Source of the DNA: Homarus americanus
Taxonomy: Eukaryota > Arthropoda > Malacostraca > Decapoda > Nephropidae
NCBI RefSeq assembly: GCF_018991925.1
Contig: NW_024737068.1
Coordinates: 9,531,857-9,595,856 of the forward strand
Length of the DNA stretch: 64,000 bases
Direction of reading: 5' to 3'
Below are positions 13,501 through 24,327 of this stretch, one piece after another. The notes below the pieces were generated by a model. The model was given only the letters and a program-made list of their open reading frames with translations, was not told where the DNA came from and made no database searches. Position 1 is the stretch's first letter. Every line of letters begins with the position of its first letter. The position numbers were made by a program, and so were the translations under genes.

Positions 13501-13830
13501 CACCCCCGTGCCCATATGTTCTCTTAGCAGTTTAAAGACTTCGATATCTTTTGAACTGCCCCCTCTAGAGCCCCAGCCAGGGTTGCTATTCCAATCTCCA
13601 TCCCTAGACAGGTGCACCTCATCCCTAGTATAAAGGTCCCTTCTGCCATAGAAGTTGTCCCAGTTGTCAATGAATGGGACTGATATTGACTTGCAATATC
13701 TGTCAAGACGGTCGTTGACACCAACCGCCCTTGACAACCATTCACTGCCAACTACCCTTCTAGGCAGGACACCGCATATGATAGGGATCCCTCCCTTAGT
13801 CCTAATACGATCTATGGCTGGAAGGAAATG
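10512..13830 (-). mobile_element. CR1-like LINE copy 2, nearly full-length with SGNH-type esterase, endonuclease and RT
   Basis: Read on the minus strand. An esterase-like segment (about 13830-13540) ends with FIDNWDNFYGRRDLYTRDEVHLS, whose D-x-x-H fits the catalytic block V of SGNH hydrolases known from CR1 ORF1 proteins. The endonuclease follows with NSRSMRNKMDD, AFTETW, GGGVAIYVRD, VGDFNLGQIDW and ANSDHKE. The RT has LKPNKSPGPDE, NYRPISLTS, LDFSKAFDRVPH, GVPQGSVLGP and FADDTKIG, and the element ends in the C-terminal VVDEWNKL region. Lesions are a small deletion and frameshift near 13010-13035, a single in-frame TAG at 11688-11690 just before VDEGHNYD, and a frameshift near 11200. It is inactive but recent. 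It interrupts Jockey-like LINE J1. Confidence 0.85.
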
Positions 13831-13860
13831 GAAGGAAAATGCCACAAGATGCCTCGGAAG

Positions 13861-14235
13861 GAAAACAACATCTCCGACATAGACAATATGTCCCCAGCAA
13901 TCCACCCCGTGGCAGAACCACCCACCTTCGCGATTCGGACTGTGATGAAGTACAAGATTCCCAAAGAAACCGAATTCAACCATGCATACTAGGTAGTGGT
14001 AGCACTGGAACTAGAATAAAAGAACTTCAAGTTCAGTGTGAAGCCCAATCTAGTTGGAGACCTAATACTTTCCCCCCAAGACCACAACACAGCCAAGATC
14101 CTCAGCGAGGTCACCAACCTCAACGGCAAGACGGTCAAGATAATACCATTAGACCCTGAGGAGAAAACAACCAGAATGGTCCTACTACGATATCCTCTGG
14201 AACTACTTGTAGAAGTCATCATAAAACATCCAAAA
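13861..14235 (+). pseudogene. Retroelement ORF1-like fragment
   Basis: One plus-strand frame reads through about 125 codons with two stops (TAG at 13990 and a TAA about 30 bases later). It includes ENNISDIDNMSP, FAIRTVMKYKIPKE, NLVGDLILSPQDHN and KILSEVTNLNGKT. The style matches ORF1 (nucleic-acid binding) proteins of Jockey-type LINEs, but no zinc knuckle is preserved, so the family call is tentative. It lies between CR1-like copy 2 and copy 3, both on the opposite strand, and copy 3 cuts it at HPKV. Confidence 0.45.
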
Positions 14236-14556
14236 GTCCCATTTACACTCAACCCCTATTGCTCATATATCCATCCAACCTATGTTTGAAGCTATCCAGC
14301 GTATTTGAGTTAATGATGATGTTTGGTAACTTGTTCCACTCATCCACTACTCTATTTCCAAACCAATGTTTACCTATTTCACCCCTAAATCTAAATTTGT
14401 CTAATTTAATACCATGGTTACAAGTTCGCTCCTGGTTGGATAGTTTGAGTACCTTTGTAATGTCACATTTGTTTAATCCTGACTTCCTTTTATACACCTC
14501 GATCATATCGCCCCTCACTCTACGTCTCTCGAGGGAGTGCAAATTAAGATGCACCT
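14236..14556 (-). mobile_element. CR1-like LINE copy 3, 3' end only
   Basis: A 5'-truncated copy covering the last 100 codons (LNLHSLERRRVRGDMIEVYK and VVDEWNKL) and the 3' end. The plus-strand sequence is close to the matching part of copy 2 at 10590-10890. It is inserted into the ORF1-like fragment. Confidence 0.85.
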
Positions 14557-14850
14557 GCAGTTACCATCTGTTTCAGTTAACGTCAGTTTTAGTTACCAAC
14601 AGTTTCAGTTAACGTCAATTTCAGTTACCAACAGTTTCAGTTAACGTCAATTTCAGTTACCAACAGTTTCAGTTAATGTCATTTTCAGTTACCAACAGTT
14701 TCAGTCAACATCATTTTAAGTTACCAACAGTTTCAGTTAACGTCAATTTCATTTACCATCTGTTTCAGTTACCAGCAGCTTCAGTTACTTTCATTTTCAG
14801 TTACCAGCAGTTTCAGTTACCAGCAGCTTCAGTTACCAGCAGCTTCAGGT
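14557..14850 (+). repeat. Minisatellite, about 32 bp unit
   Basis: About nine copies of a unit made from CAGTTTCAGTTAACGTCAAT and a TTCAGTTACCAA half. It abuts the 5' end of CR1-like copy 3. Confidence 0.9.
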
Positions 14851-15075
14851 AGCAGTAACTAACATCCTCACACTGTCCCTGACATTTATAAAAGCGAAAT
14901 CTCTCAGTATTACTTATTGAAGCGTGCTGGTAGTAGAGCAACTCTCATGCAGTATATAATTATATGCTTTGTGACTCCAAATACCATTACATAAAACACA
15001 AATAAACATTATCACTGACGTACGTGATATAAAACTAAAAATGCTAACTTTGTGCACTGCAGCTGGCTTGTGATG

Positions 15076-15300
15076 GTAGCCAATCAAATGTTGAAACGTT
15101 TCGTGGCTGACTAGATTTTCAGCCAATGGGAATATTCATAATATTTCCGTTCATGAGACAAGGAACCAATGATATGGCCAGGAGAGTGGTCGAGGACCCG
15201 CCCACCTCCACCACCACACTTCCAGCTGGATTGTGGTCAGAGTGAACCTGACTCCTGTGTGGTGAAGGTTCTTGACGTTCTCCAGAAGTTGTTTTCCAAG
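15076..15300 (+). promoter_or_regulatory. Candidate promoter with first non-coding exon and splice donor
   Basis: Three CCAAT boxes (around 15079, 15122 and 15161) precede a GC-richer segment (15180-15300) that ends at CCAAGTAAGTT, a strong donor with the GT at 15300-15301. No TATA box and no ATG of note. This is the layout of a CCAAT-type promoter and a 5' UTR exon, but no downstream exon on this strand can be assigned to it. Confidence 0.3.
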
Positions 15301-15748
15301 TAAGTTATGTTTGCAGACGTTTTAGTGTAAATATATTTTTTTATCATCAATAATTTATAAATGTAGTGTTGCGTACTCTGACGTTGTCAGGGAAACCATC
15401 CTAAAGTGAATTTATATAATGTAGATAAGCTTCATGCAATTGTTTTATTTTGTGACGCAACAACAGTGGGATCATAACTATCGATTTTTCTTATATATTC
15501 AGCCCAGGAATTATTAATTAATGGCGTTTTCAAAAATGTACAATATTTATTTGACATTGCTATTCCGTAAGTTACGGAGGAACTGGAAACTTGGCCTACG
15601 AAGATTAGTTATCGTCAGATATCATTTTCAGCCAATTTGGTGAACATTAAGTTACGTGTGAGTGTGAACAGTGATTACTCTACGAGGTACAGTATTGACG
15701 TGTGTACAAATAAAAGAGCAATGATTCACTCGTGTATACTCGGCGGAG

Positions 15749-15942
15749 GTACAGTCACCCACGAAAATCCTGTCGCCTCTCCTGTAGTTCCACGTACCCC
15801 GAGGTCCAGACTTGTGAATCAAAAGTATTTATGAAGAGGACTGAATAATACAACAGAGTCTACTGTTTTGGGTTCACGAGTCTGAATCTTGAGGTTCGTG
15901 GAACAGCAGGAGAGGCGACAGGACTTAAGTAGATGACTGTAC
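15749..15942. repeat. Inverted repeat with 76-78-bp arms
   Basis: Arms 15749-15824 and 15865-15942 are roughly 80% complementary, with a core CCTGTCGCCTCTCCTG in both, around a 40-bp loop. It may be a foldback element or MITE. No target duplication is clear. Confidence 0.6.
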
Positions 15943-17765
15943 ATGTAAATAAATATAACTCCTCCCAACAAAAACTCTAACTGTACACCAATAAAACTGT
16001 TCTACATATTTAATCATTATATCTATCATTTAGAATGACAGTGTATACATTATATAAACAAGTGAATAATGTGATGTTCTCCCCTGTGGCAGTCAATGAC
16101 CTCAAGGTTCCGGAGACCTTTACACAGGAGGTGATGTGTCCAGCCTTTCAGTTGACTTACTTAACAAGTACAGGAAATCTGTTTAACAAGAATTTCACGA
16201 TATCTCTAATAAGTTCAGGAATATTTTGTAATCCCTTTAGCCATCAACTAACCTAACCATTAACCATGAAATCCCAAGTTACAAAGATTCCCTGTAACAT
16301 AAACACATCCAGCCTTTTATCCTAGTTGATTTACTTACCAAAATAACATAACGGCGTAAGTCAGAGCTGGTCATTATTACCTACGTTATGCCACTTTTAA
16401 AAAAAATATCCCTTGCATAAAGAACATCCAGCACTCAAGTTATAAACGGCTGAAATTGAACTGACTAAACGTATTCAGAAATGATCATCCTGTCATATAA
16501 AAGTTATGTACTGGCGAAGATGAGAGACTTTTAGTAAACTTTTGTCAGGTTTGTACATGTTTAATTAGGTCTAACTTAACCTTATCAAAGGACGCGATTC
16601 CTAATATACTTTATTTATTATCAAGATTAAGGGCACAAGGTTGATATTATATGTATTGGTAAAGTAAAACGGCTATGAACAAATGTTTGGTGCCATTGTC
16701 CATTTTGTTGACTGAGACGTAGACAAGATTCCTTTGAAGGAAATAAATAGCTATTAAAAACCTAGAGCAACCAAGTGAAGGATTTCCATCGTTTGATAAT
16801 GGTATAATTTTCTCTCTTAGATAATAATGATATTTTATCCGAAACTAACTAATATGACAGGATTTTCACCATAAGGAAGCGTAGAGGAATTTTATCCGTG
16901 CGTCGATAACTCCGGCAGCCAAGAGTTAGGTTAATTGAGTCAGACGTCAGTACTTTAAAGGTCTCTCTGTCAGGGAGGAAGTGGTAGTGTGTGGGCGGTA
17001 ACTTATTGATTATACCTGCTTCACTGCGGCTTATCCAAGTGTCATCAATCTGTAATTCATGGCCTACTGTTGCCTATACATCCCGTGAGAATAATGCTCT
17101 TTGGCTGCCCGTCCGAATGTAGGGAAAACAGTCACAGGAAGAGTCATAATCCTAATCAAACTTAACAACATAACCTAACCTAAACTAATCCAAAGAAAAT
17201 TTTCACAATTCTAACCTAACTTTGTGCTTTTTAAGAGTGTTACTTTATTTCCACTGACTCTTTCCATCCTCAGTATTGTTATGTTTTTAATCTGTGACTA
17301 TTTCCGTCCATCCTGCCCAGCGAGCATGGCCGAGGATGTGGGTGAGGAACTGTGGCCGAAATAAAGATTCGATAATAATCTATTTATATCTATTATCTGT
17401 ATTCCTTGCATTGTATTTTGTGTAAGGAGGGGGAAGAGATGTAGCCATGTCAAATAAAAAGTAAAATAAAAAAGGCATTAATGATAGACTAGCGTAGAGA
17501 GCAACAGGGAAAATATTTGTATTAAGTGATCTTGGTATGATCACAAGTGTATGTTGTCAAAATTGTGTTAAAATTGTTAAATTCTGGACTCTCGGGTTAG
17601 GTTAGGTCATTTTACGAGAAGCCTTAATTTTACAATATACGAGGCAAATCCCACGACAAAATCCCAAAACAAATATGATGCAGCAGACAATATAGTATTC
17701 ACAATCCCATCACCAGAATAATAAAAAAAAATCAAATATCGTCCCTTGTGTGACTACTGATCTAA
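15943..17765. other. No gene seen
   Basis: AT-rich DNA with frequent stops in all frames. Short degenerate CCTAA-type motifs occur near 16245 and 17170-17215. Nothing else is recognised. Confidence 0.5.
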
Positions 17766-17769
17766 AGTA

Positions 17770-18190
17770 ATTATTTAGAGCATCTGCTGCCTGTCTGTCC
17801 TTAAGAGGGTTAACAGTAACTTTGGTTTTCATAGTACACCTGACTTATGCATAGAAACACTTGGGATCATTCTTGATATTTTAATATTTTGGGCTACGCT
17901 TCATTTCAAGGTGTCGTTTGTCTGATCTAATTTTCTGTTTAGCCACATTTAGGGCTCTTTTGTTCTCCATTATCTGCATGGTGACCTGTACTCCGGTGCA
18001 TCTTCCACAACTGGTCTTTTCTTTTGATGGCTTTCCTGGATTTGTGATTCATTTACGTGTCCTTAATCTTTCTTCACCTTGATTTCCGGGGTATATGATC
18101 CCTTTACTGTTGTCTCAAAGGCTTCCATAAATTGTTGCCATGATTCGTCTATGCCCAATTCCTCTTTAATGGTTGAAGTTATAGTATTCC
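17770..18190 (-). pseudogene. Decayed LINE fragment (endonuclease-RT linker)
   Basis: On the minus strand, pieces in different frames read SWQQFMEAFETTVKGSYTP, RKAIKRKDQLWKMHRSTG and KNDPKCFYAYVR...TVNPLKD. The order and wording match the linker between the endonuclease and RT of CR1/Jockey-type LINEs. At least two frameshifts and stops. It ends at the (CT)n tract. Confidence 0.55.
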
Positions 18191-18197
18191 TCATCAA

Positions 18198-18200
<3 letters not shown>

Positions 18201-18255
<55 letters not shown>
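18201..18255 (+). repeat. (CT)n microsatellite
   Basis: About 54 bp of alternating CT. Confidence 0.95.
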
Positions 18256-18259
<4 letters not shown>

Positions 18260-18889
18260 CAAAGATTGTATTCCATCTTAGTGGTCGCTGGCAAGAGTTA
18301 GTTTCTCCCCGACGTGGACCTCGTCCACCATTGTCTCCTCAGTCGTCCAGACCAAATTCTCGTGGGAGGAAGAATCACTTCGCTACTGAGATGAATTTAT
18401 TTATAGCCACACCTTATTAGATAGGCTGTCCTTAAAGAAGGGGGGGGGGGGGTCAGGTTCCTCTCTGATCCTGTTTACTCTGATGGCCAGGGCGTGAATT
18501 TAGATTAACAAATACTAGCTCCTTCAATTGTTAACAATCGCTCAATGGAAATTCACAAAGCTTGCCCTTGAAAAAAATCACTGATATGCACTACTCATTT
18601 ACTGCTAATGTTACACCATTAACTATCAGGATGTGCCTTAACATTCGCTACTTAATGTCCTGGTGGCACACCACAATAACCTGTTACCGTGTTCTAGGGT
18701 AAGTCACTATTTCTCACTCATTTACTGTACCTCTGATATTTTGTATACCTCACACTGGTCTTGGAACGCCTTCACTATATTACCAGGTCTTCTTATGGTA
18801 GGTGAATCACGGTCACCACTAATGGATATCACTGAATTTCTTCACTTTTTATCCCTTTTGTGTGTTTGTGTGCATGTTATTCTCGGGGC

Positions 18890-19045
18890 TTATGATAACT
18901 GTTATGTGCCGCAAAGGATAAAGGGTTCGCCTCCTGATCTAGGAGTTTGTGGTTCGATTCCCAGGCAATTTCAGTTCACCCAGCTGTAAATGAGTACCTA
19001 GATTTACAACTTGAGGATGTGAATGCGGTCGAGTGCAGTACCGGC
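18890..19045 (+). mobile_element. tRNA-derived SINE
   Basis: It has a tRNA-like head with a pol III B box GGTTCGATTCC at 18951-18961 and a CTCC...GGAG stem-loop before it, followed by a non-tRNA body starting CACCCAGCTGTAAATGAGTA. The acceptor stem is not closed, so this is not a working tRNA gene. Confidence 0.65.
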
Positions 19046-19054
19046 CTTTTTGTT

Positions 19055-19175
19055 TTGTTTTTACCAGGGATTAGTCCACCCAGCCACAGGTCACCGACCC
19101 ACACGAGGGCCTGGGGAGAGAAAGAAAAAATTAACAAATCAACAGTGAGAAACGATGAATAAGTTGTGGTGGCAA
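19055..19175 (-). repeat. Dispersed repeat family 2, terminal fragment
   Basis: The reverse complement contains CCCCAGGCCC...GTGTGGGTCGGTGACCTGT, also present at 32330-32390 and 51640-51695. Only the 3' portion is present, directly after the SINE. Confidence 0.6.
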
Positions 19176-19204
19176 AGAAAGAGGAACAATTGAGAACTCT
19201 AAAA

Positions 19205-19438
19205 TGTATTTGTATTCTCATCATAATTGCCCCGTGGATATGAGAGGACACAACATTATTCTACTCTGTAAATTGTCTGTAGTGATTCGACTACCAGAGT
19301 AGGAGTTGGGTGGCGGAGTCAGGGAGGGTGGGGGAGTGGGGAGATGAGAGTTCCCTCCAGATGACAGCATACAAGAAACTATTATTTAAGACCTTTAAGC
19401 AACAGCTATATCACTTTACATCATAAATTGCACTTTTG

Positions 19439-19469
<31 letters not shown>

Positions 19470-19489
19470 TAATAATAATAATAATGATG

Positions 19490-19529
<40 letters not shown>

Positions 19530-19596
19530 TGATGATGATGATGACGATGATAATAATAACAGTAATAATAATAATAATAATAATAACAATAATAAC

Positions 19597-19637
<41 letters not shown>

Positions 19638-19644
19638 TAATAAC

Positions 19645-19675
<31 letters not shown>

Positions 19676-20430
19676 TTATTTTTACCCTTTAACCTTACCC
19701 TTTAACCACACCCTTTAACCTCACTGTTTGGTACAACTGAACTATGTGGTTTGCTGATTCTATACCGCACTGCTGTCAACTGAACTATTTTGTTCACATC
19801 GAGTTTGTATTACTATAAATATGTGGGGCCCACTTCCTGATTGGCTTGATTGATAATTATCAATCAAGGGATTAATTATAATTAATCCCTTCGATCCGAT
19901 GTCTTCTTATCTATTTTACTCTGGCTACCACCAAACGATTTTATTCAGCTGCGGAAGATCCCTCTCGTAGTCAAGGGGTTAAACAAAACTTCGTTGCTTC
20001 TACAAGGTTTAGATTCAAACATATCCATAATTCATTTGCTCATAAATTCCCCCTTTTGTAAAGGAACACCTTACTTAGAACATGAATTCATCCCTCCCCC
20101 TTTCATCCTATTGGAACCTTAGTATTTTCATTTAGCTAGCGCTAGATGATTATACTTAGCTGGGTAAACCTTGTCACTATTGTTGAAGCGTTATCCTGTA
20201 TTGTAATCTCTCCCAACTGATATACACTTTCCCTCCTCAGCCCCAGTATCCCGTTTCTACCCCACAGAAAGACACCTACCCCGACACACCCCGACACACC
20301 CCGACACTCTCCCTCCCTTTCACTATTTAATATTTCGAATTCACACTTCAGAGTTCGGGGTTCACACCTCAAGGAGAGATAGGATTGGCAACGCTAAGTG
20401 GTAAATGCACAAGTGGAGCCAACTGCACAT
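19205..20430 (+). repeat. Dispersed repeat family 1, copy C
   Basis: Same order of blocks as copy B: GAGAGGACACAAC, a long (AAT)n run, the TTTAACC-rich block, CACTTCCTGATTGGC, and a terminal GGAGCCAACTG. It has an internal segment near 20120-20330 that copy B lacks but copy A has in part. Confidence 0.75.
19438..19674 (+). repeat. (AAT)n microsatellite with GAT and AAC variants
   Basis: About 235 bp of AAT with interspersed GAT and AAC units inside family 1 copy C. Confidence 0.95.
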
Positions 20431-20439
20431 TGTAAAAGA

Positions 20440-21946
20440 GAGAGAGAGAGGCAACAATGTGGCGAAGAGAAAGGGAAGAGATATTATTTACTTAAGGAGG
20501 TGAGTTAATCTGAGGAAATGTCTTTGATTCCACCGTATCTAACAGTTGGACAGAAGAAGAATCACCCTAGATATGAGAACAGTACACTAGGTTAGGACGA
20601 ATGAATCCCTTATAAACCTGACGCAACTGATCAGGAGTGAAGTAGCTACGGCATCTGTGCAACATTCCCAACTTTCGGGAGGCAGCTTTAGCAATTTTGT
20701 GGATGTGTGGCTTCCATGACATATTAATGGTGAGGCCTAGCATATCTATTTTAGAATTTGGCAAATGGTTACGTTCTTAAATGTGACTGGTGGGAGATAT
20801 TCTATTTTGGAAAGTGTAATTGGTAAATATTGTGTTTTCTTACCATTGAATTTGACCAAATTTATACCTCCCCATTCGGAGATGCTGCACAGATCCGGAT
20901 TGATAGAAGAAACGATATCAGCTATAGAAACAGATCTAGTTTGAGAGCTAGTGGGAGGGGAAAAAAGAGAAGAAATGTGAAGAGTAGAATCATTAGCTTA
21001 GGATTGGATAGAATTAGTCGTATTGTGCAGTAAGTCATTTATAGAAAGAAAGAACGGGGTAGGTGAAAGAATAGAACCCTGTGAAACACCACTATTGGTA
21101 GAGAAAGAGCAAGAGATCGATCCCTCGACAACTACTGCCATGGATCGACTCTCAAGAAGCTAGAAATGAAAGAGCAGAGTGGAGGATGGCCACTACAAAG
21201 GTTTCCCAATATTCCCAAATAGACGATGACCAAAGAAGAGTGCAGTAGGAGAGCAGATCACCAATAGATCTCGCCTGGCGGAAACCACACTGATGATCCG
21301 ACAAAAGACAAAAAAGGCGTTGAATGTGACGGAGAAAATGAGAGTTTAAGATAGTTTCGAAAATCTTAGAGAGGGATGAAGTTAGGGCAATGGGGCGATA
21401 GTTAGAGGGACTAGAATGGTCACCCTTCCTCGGGATGGGCTGAACCGAGGCATGCTTCCAAGAAGGAGGAAAAGTTTGGATTTTGAGCCAAAGGCGAAAG
21501 AAATGAGCAATCAAGCACAGGGGTCAGAACTTCCGTCTGGTCCATGCGCCTTACTCACATCCAACCTGGATAACACACCAGCAACCCTACGAGTGGAGAT
21601 TATAAGAGAGTGCATATGTTCAGTAGGAGGAGCAGGAATAGGAGGGGTAGATTTAGAATCGTCTAAGGTGGAGTTAGAAGAAAATAAGGTACGTGAGAGA
21701 TTAGCTTTATCAGTTAGCTATAGACTTATCGGGTCGGAAAAGAAGAAGAAAAGAGGGCGTGCAGAAGTTATTACAGATGCTTTTGGTTAAGGATAACAAA
21801 GATTTTCTAGTAGAAGAGTTAGTCAGGTCAGGACTTTTTTTTTTTAATTCCGTTTGGCCCTACGAAGAATAGCCTTATAATGATTCCTGGGAGTACTAAA
21901 AGAAAAGTGAGTTATAGGAGATAATTTCATAACTCGATACGCCCTA
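20440..21946 (-). mobile_element. Jockey-like LINE J2, RT and 3' part (decayed)
   Basis: Minus strand. The part next to the hAT-like insertion reads VMKLSP...KAILRRAKRN (21938-21845). An EGPD-type region follows, then IPRKGDHSSPSNYRPIALTS and LLSDHQCGFRQARSIGDLLS (21514-21152). The palm region is badly shifted, and the C-terminal piece SWKPHIHKIAKAASRKLGML lies at 20764-20567. It has many frameshifts. Its 5' continuation is displaced by two DNA transposons to 23869-24327 and 28965-29205. Confidence 0.8.
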
Positions 21947-23868
21947 TAGGGGGCAGTGAAATTTTGCTCAAAGCTGCACTCTTCAGGCATTGTTCCTTAT
22001 ACATATCTAAGACTCCATGCCAAATTTGAAGCTGATATGTCGAGGTTTAGTCTGCCGCATTTTCTACTGAAATTTTTAAATTTACCTACAGTACTAGCCA
22101 AACAGCCGCTGTGGCGGTGCAATGTTCTGTTCAGTGTTTATCAACTTTTTTTTCATATCTCTTATTTCATTTAAGTTGTCTTGTTGCAGATGAGTATGGT
22201 GCTATGTCTATATTGATTATCAGCCTTTTCTCATTTCATTTCTCAATGTTGTGTTACTGTACTGTAATGTAGGGGAGACCTGGGTAAGTTGGCGCACTTG
22301 AAATTATTCAAATAGTTACCGTTAAGCAGATTGCCAAAACTATTCACGAGTTTCTGGTGGAGAAAAATCTAACCCAGCAGCCCATTGTGTGTGTTGGTTG
22401 TGATGGAACCAATGTAAATGTAGGATCAGAAAATGGAGTCATTCATCATCTTGAAATGTTACTTGGTCACCCGCTCCATTATTTCATATGTCAGCTTCAC
22501 GGAAATGAGCTGCCTTTCCGCGCAGTTTTTTATCACTATGATGGTAAACCAAGTGGTCCTGAGCATTGGCGTGGTCCCATTGGAAAGCAGATCAAGGAGT
22601 CTTTGTCTGAGCTTCCAGTTGTCGCCTTCCAGCCAGTCAGTTTCCCTGATTTCCCTGTGTTTAATGATGAAGTGGAGAAAGATCTGTCCTGGGATCAGAA
22701 ATACCTGTATAGGATTTGTAAAGGAGTTATCACAGGTGTTGTTGAAGATGACTTGGCTGCTATTGAGCCAGGTCCTCCCTGTGTGTCAAGGTGGAACACC
22801 TTATGGAGTAGAATCCTCAGGCTGTATGTAGCAACATCAAGACCCAGCCATGAGTTGAAAAGAATTGTCATTACAATAATAAAGTTCAGTGCTCCAATGT
22901 GGTTTTACATCAAGATACACCCTTACGTAACACACGGCTCAAGGAACGTATTCCAGTCCCTGCTATATATGAAACACCTGAATAGTGAGGAGGAGACGAT
23001 AGTGAAGAAGGCTGTCCAGAGAAATGCATACTTCGCCCACACAGATCAACTTCTTCTTGGTATGTGTGCAGATGAGGACATGGCTGTTAGAGAAAAAGCT
23101 GTCTCAATGATAAGAAAAATTAGAGAGGAGAATCAGCAAAAGGAAGAATGCACTGGCAGATCTGAAGAGGAGGAGGAAGATTCTGATGCTGCTGTTGACG
23201 AGAATTTGTTAAACTATACTGATGAGGAGGGTAAAGATGGAGATGGGAATGAGGATGTGCCTCCTGTAGTCAACATGAGAAAGGTGGTGACTCCGAAACT
23301 AAAGTGGCAAGCAAAAAACTATCATTCCATGATTAACTGGAGGAATGAACTCAAGACTGAGCCTCCTTACATTGCTTCTCTGTCAAATCTACAGGTTAAT
23401 GACATTCTTGAGACACCATTAGTGGTGCCCAAGTGGCCAAACAGCACTCGGGCGGTCGAGAGAGGCAGAAAAGTGATGACTGAAGCTTGCACTGAAGTGA
23501 CAGGATACGAATCGAGAGATGGATATATTAGGCAAAGATTATTGTCTAGGAAAATGATGCCAAGGTTCCGCACAAAAAAGAATTTCAATATGAACTTGTA
23601 ATGATTTTCTATACGGTGTACCTGTAAAATAACATGTGAATTAAATCGATGTCACCCATGTAAAATTTATCATTATCCTGGAAAACATTAAATGACACCT
23701 AATTTTTGGTATACACTAAAAGTTGACAAAAAGTCGTTCGCGATGCGGCAGGGTAAGTATGCATGAAATGGCATGAAATTTTGCACAGGTGTTTGTTACA
23801 GCCATACAAACGATGCCTGAAAAGTGCAGCCTGCAACTCAAATAAAAGTGTTTTTTCCCTGCCCCCTA
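21947..23868 (+). mobile_element. Complete hAT-like DNA transposon with 8-bp target duplication
   Basis: The ends are inverted: TAGGGGGCAGTGAAA at 21947 and, as complement, TAGGGGGCAGGGAAA at 23868. The similarity resumes about 20 bp further in (GCTGCACTCTTCAGGCAT against GCTGCACTTTTCAGGCAT). It is flanked by a perfect 8-bp duplication, ACGCCCTA, at 21939-21946 and 23869-23876. Removing the element plus one duplication restores the LINE linker reading RERDRA-Y-x-VMKLSP, as in the uninterrupted LINE copy at 57075. An 8-bp duplication with TAGGG ends is typical of hAT elements, although other superfamilies (e.g. P, Zisupton) also make 8-bp duplications. It carries one protein gene. A second, truncated copy of its right part is at 62737-63131. 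Confidence 0.8.
22318..23601 (+). CDS. Transposase-like protein (RNase H-like, hAT-type candidate), N-terminus incomplete
   Basis: An open frame of about 427 codons with no internal stop, ending in TAA 267 bp before the element's right end. It has no convincing ATG. The frame is open from 22288, and an AG at 22314-22315 could be a splice acceptor, so an upstream exon with a DNA-binding domain may be missing or lost. Near its start is VGCDGTNVNVG, a plausible catalytic Asp, and about 30 residues later CQLHGNELPFR, a C-x-x-H motif like the one after the second Asp in hAT transposases. Further on come a conserved-looking SRWNTLWSRILRLY, a NAYFAHTDQLLLGM block, an acidic stretch (EEEEEDSD) and the basic C-terminus PNSTRAVERGRKV...RQRLLSRKMMPRF. 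Proteins of this pattern are widespread and uncharacterised in aquatic invertebrates. Function is inferred mainly from the terminal repeats and target duplication around it. Confidence 0.55.
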   Translation, partial: TVKQIAKTIHEFLVEKNLTQQPIVCVGCDGTNVNVGSENGVIHHLEMLLGHPLHYFICQLHGNELPFRAVFYHYDGKPSGPEHWRGPIGKQIKESLSELPVVAFQPVSFPDFPVFNDEVEKDLSWDQKYLYRICKGVITGVVEDDLAAIEPGPPCVSRWNTLWSRILRLYVATSRPSHELKRIVITIIKFSAPMWFYIKIHPYVTHGSRNVFQSLLYMKHLNSEEETIVKKAVQRNAYFAHTDQLLLGMCADEDMAVREKAVSMIRKIREENQQKEECTGRSEEEEEDSDAAVDENLLNYTDEEGKDGDGNEDVPPVVNMRKVVTPKLKWQAKNYHSMINWRNELKTEPPYIASLSNLQVNDILETPLVVPKWPNSTRAVERGRKVMTEACTEVTGYESRDGYIRQRLLSRKMMPRFRTKKNFNMNL

Positions 23869-24327
23869 ACGCCCTATCTCTCTCCCTACATGCAAGAGAA
23901 CAGGAGCGATCAAACCATGATTGTAAAGTGAAAGTTTTGGTAGAAGATGGGATAAATGCACTCATACCACCCTGTATAACCCCAGCAATGCTATCAGCAC
24001 ATACTGAGGCGTCCCGAATGGAAAAGCAACATTCATCCCAGCGAAACTCTGAGAATTCTCGCAAGGATTGCCAGTTTGCCCTCCGATAGTGCCATAGTTG
24101 GCGTTTAGAAGGGGGTGGGGGGAGGTGGTAGTGCCCAGTTTGACTTGATAGAAACAAGATTGTGATCAGATAACCCACAAGGGGGCAGAAATGGAGTAAG
24201 AATAGTGTCGATCAGGAACAAATGTAGGGTGTTTAATTATTTGTTCCAGATCATTAAGGAAGGAAAAAGAGTGCCTCAGCTCCACCTCGGTCATCCCTTG
24301 CAGAGCCAAGCCATTCTCTGTGATGTA
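23869..24327 (-). mobile_element. Jockey-like LINE J2, middle part (endonuclease end and linker)
   Basis: Minus strand: VHHREWLGSARDD (24327 downward), EQIIKHP, a shifted SDHNL region near 24160, then KRQLWHYRRANWQSLREFSE, ADSIAGVIQGGMSAFIP and SLACRERDRA, where the hAT-like element cuts in. The left end (24327) is the junction with element E2. Confidence 0.8.

Noticed and set aside
18905..18970. tRNA gene on the plus strand
   Set aside because: B box present but no closing acceptor stem; it continues into a SINE body.
24170..24192. Second AGGGGGCAG resembling the hAT-like end
   Set aside because: It lies in LINE endonuclease coding sequence with no duplication or partner end.
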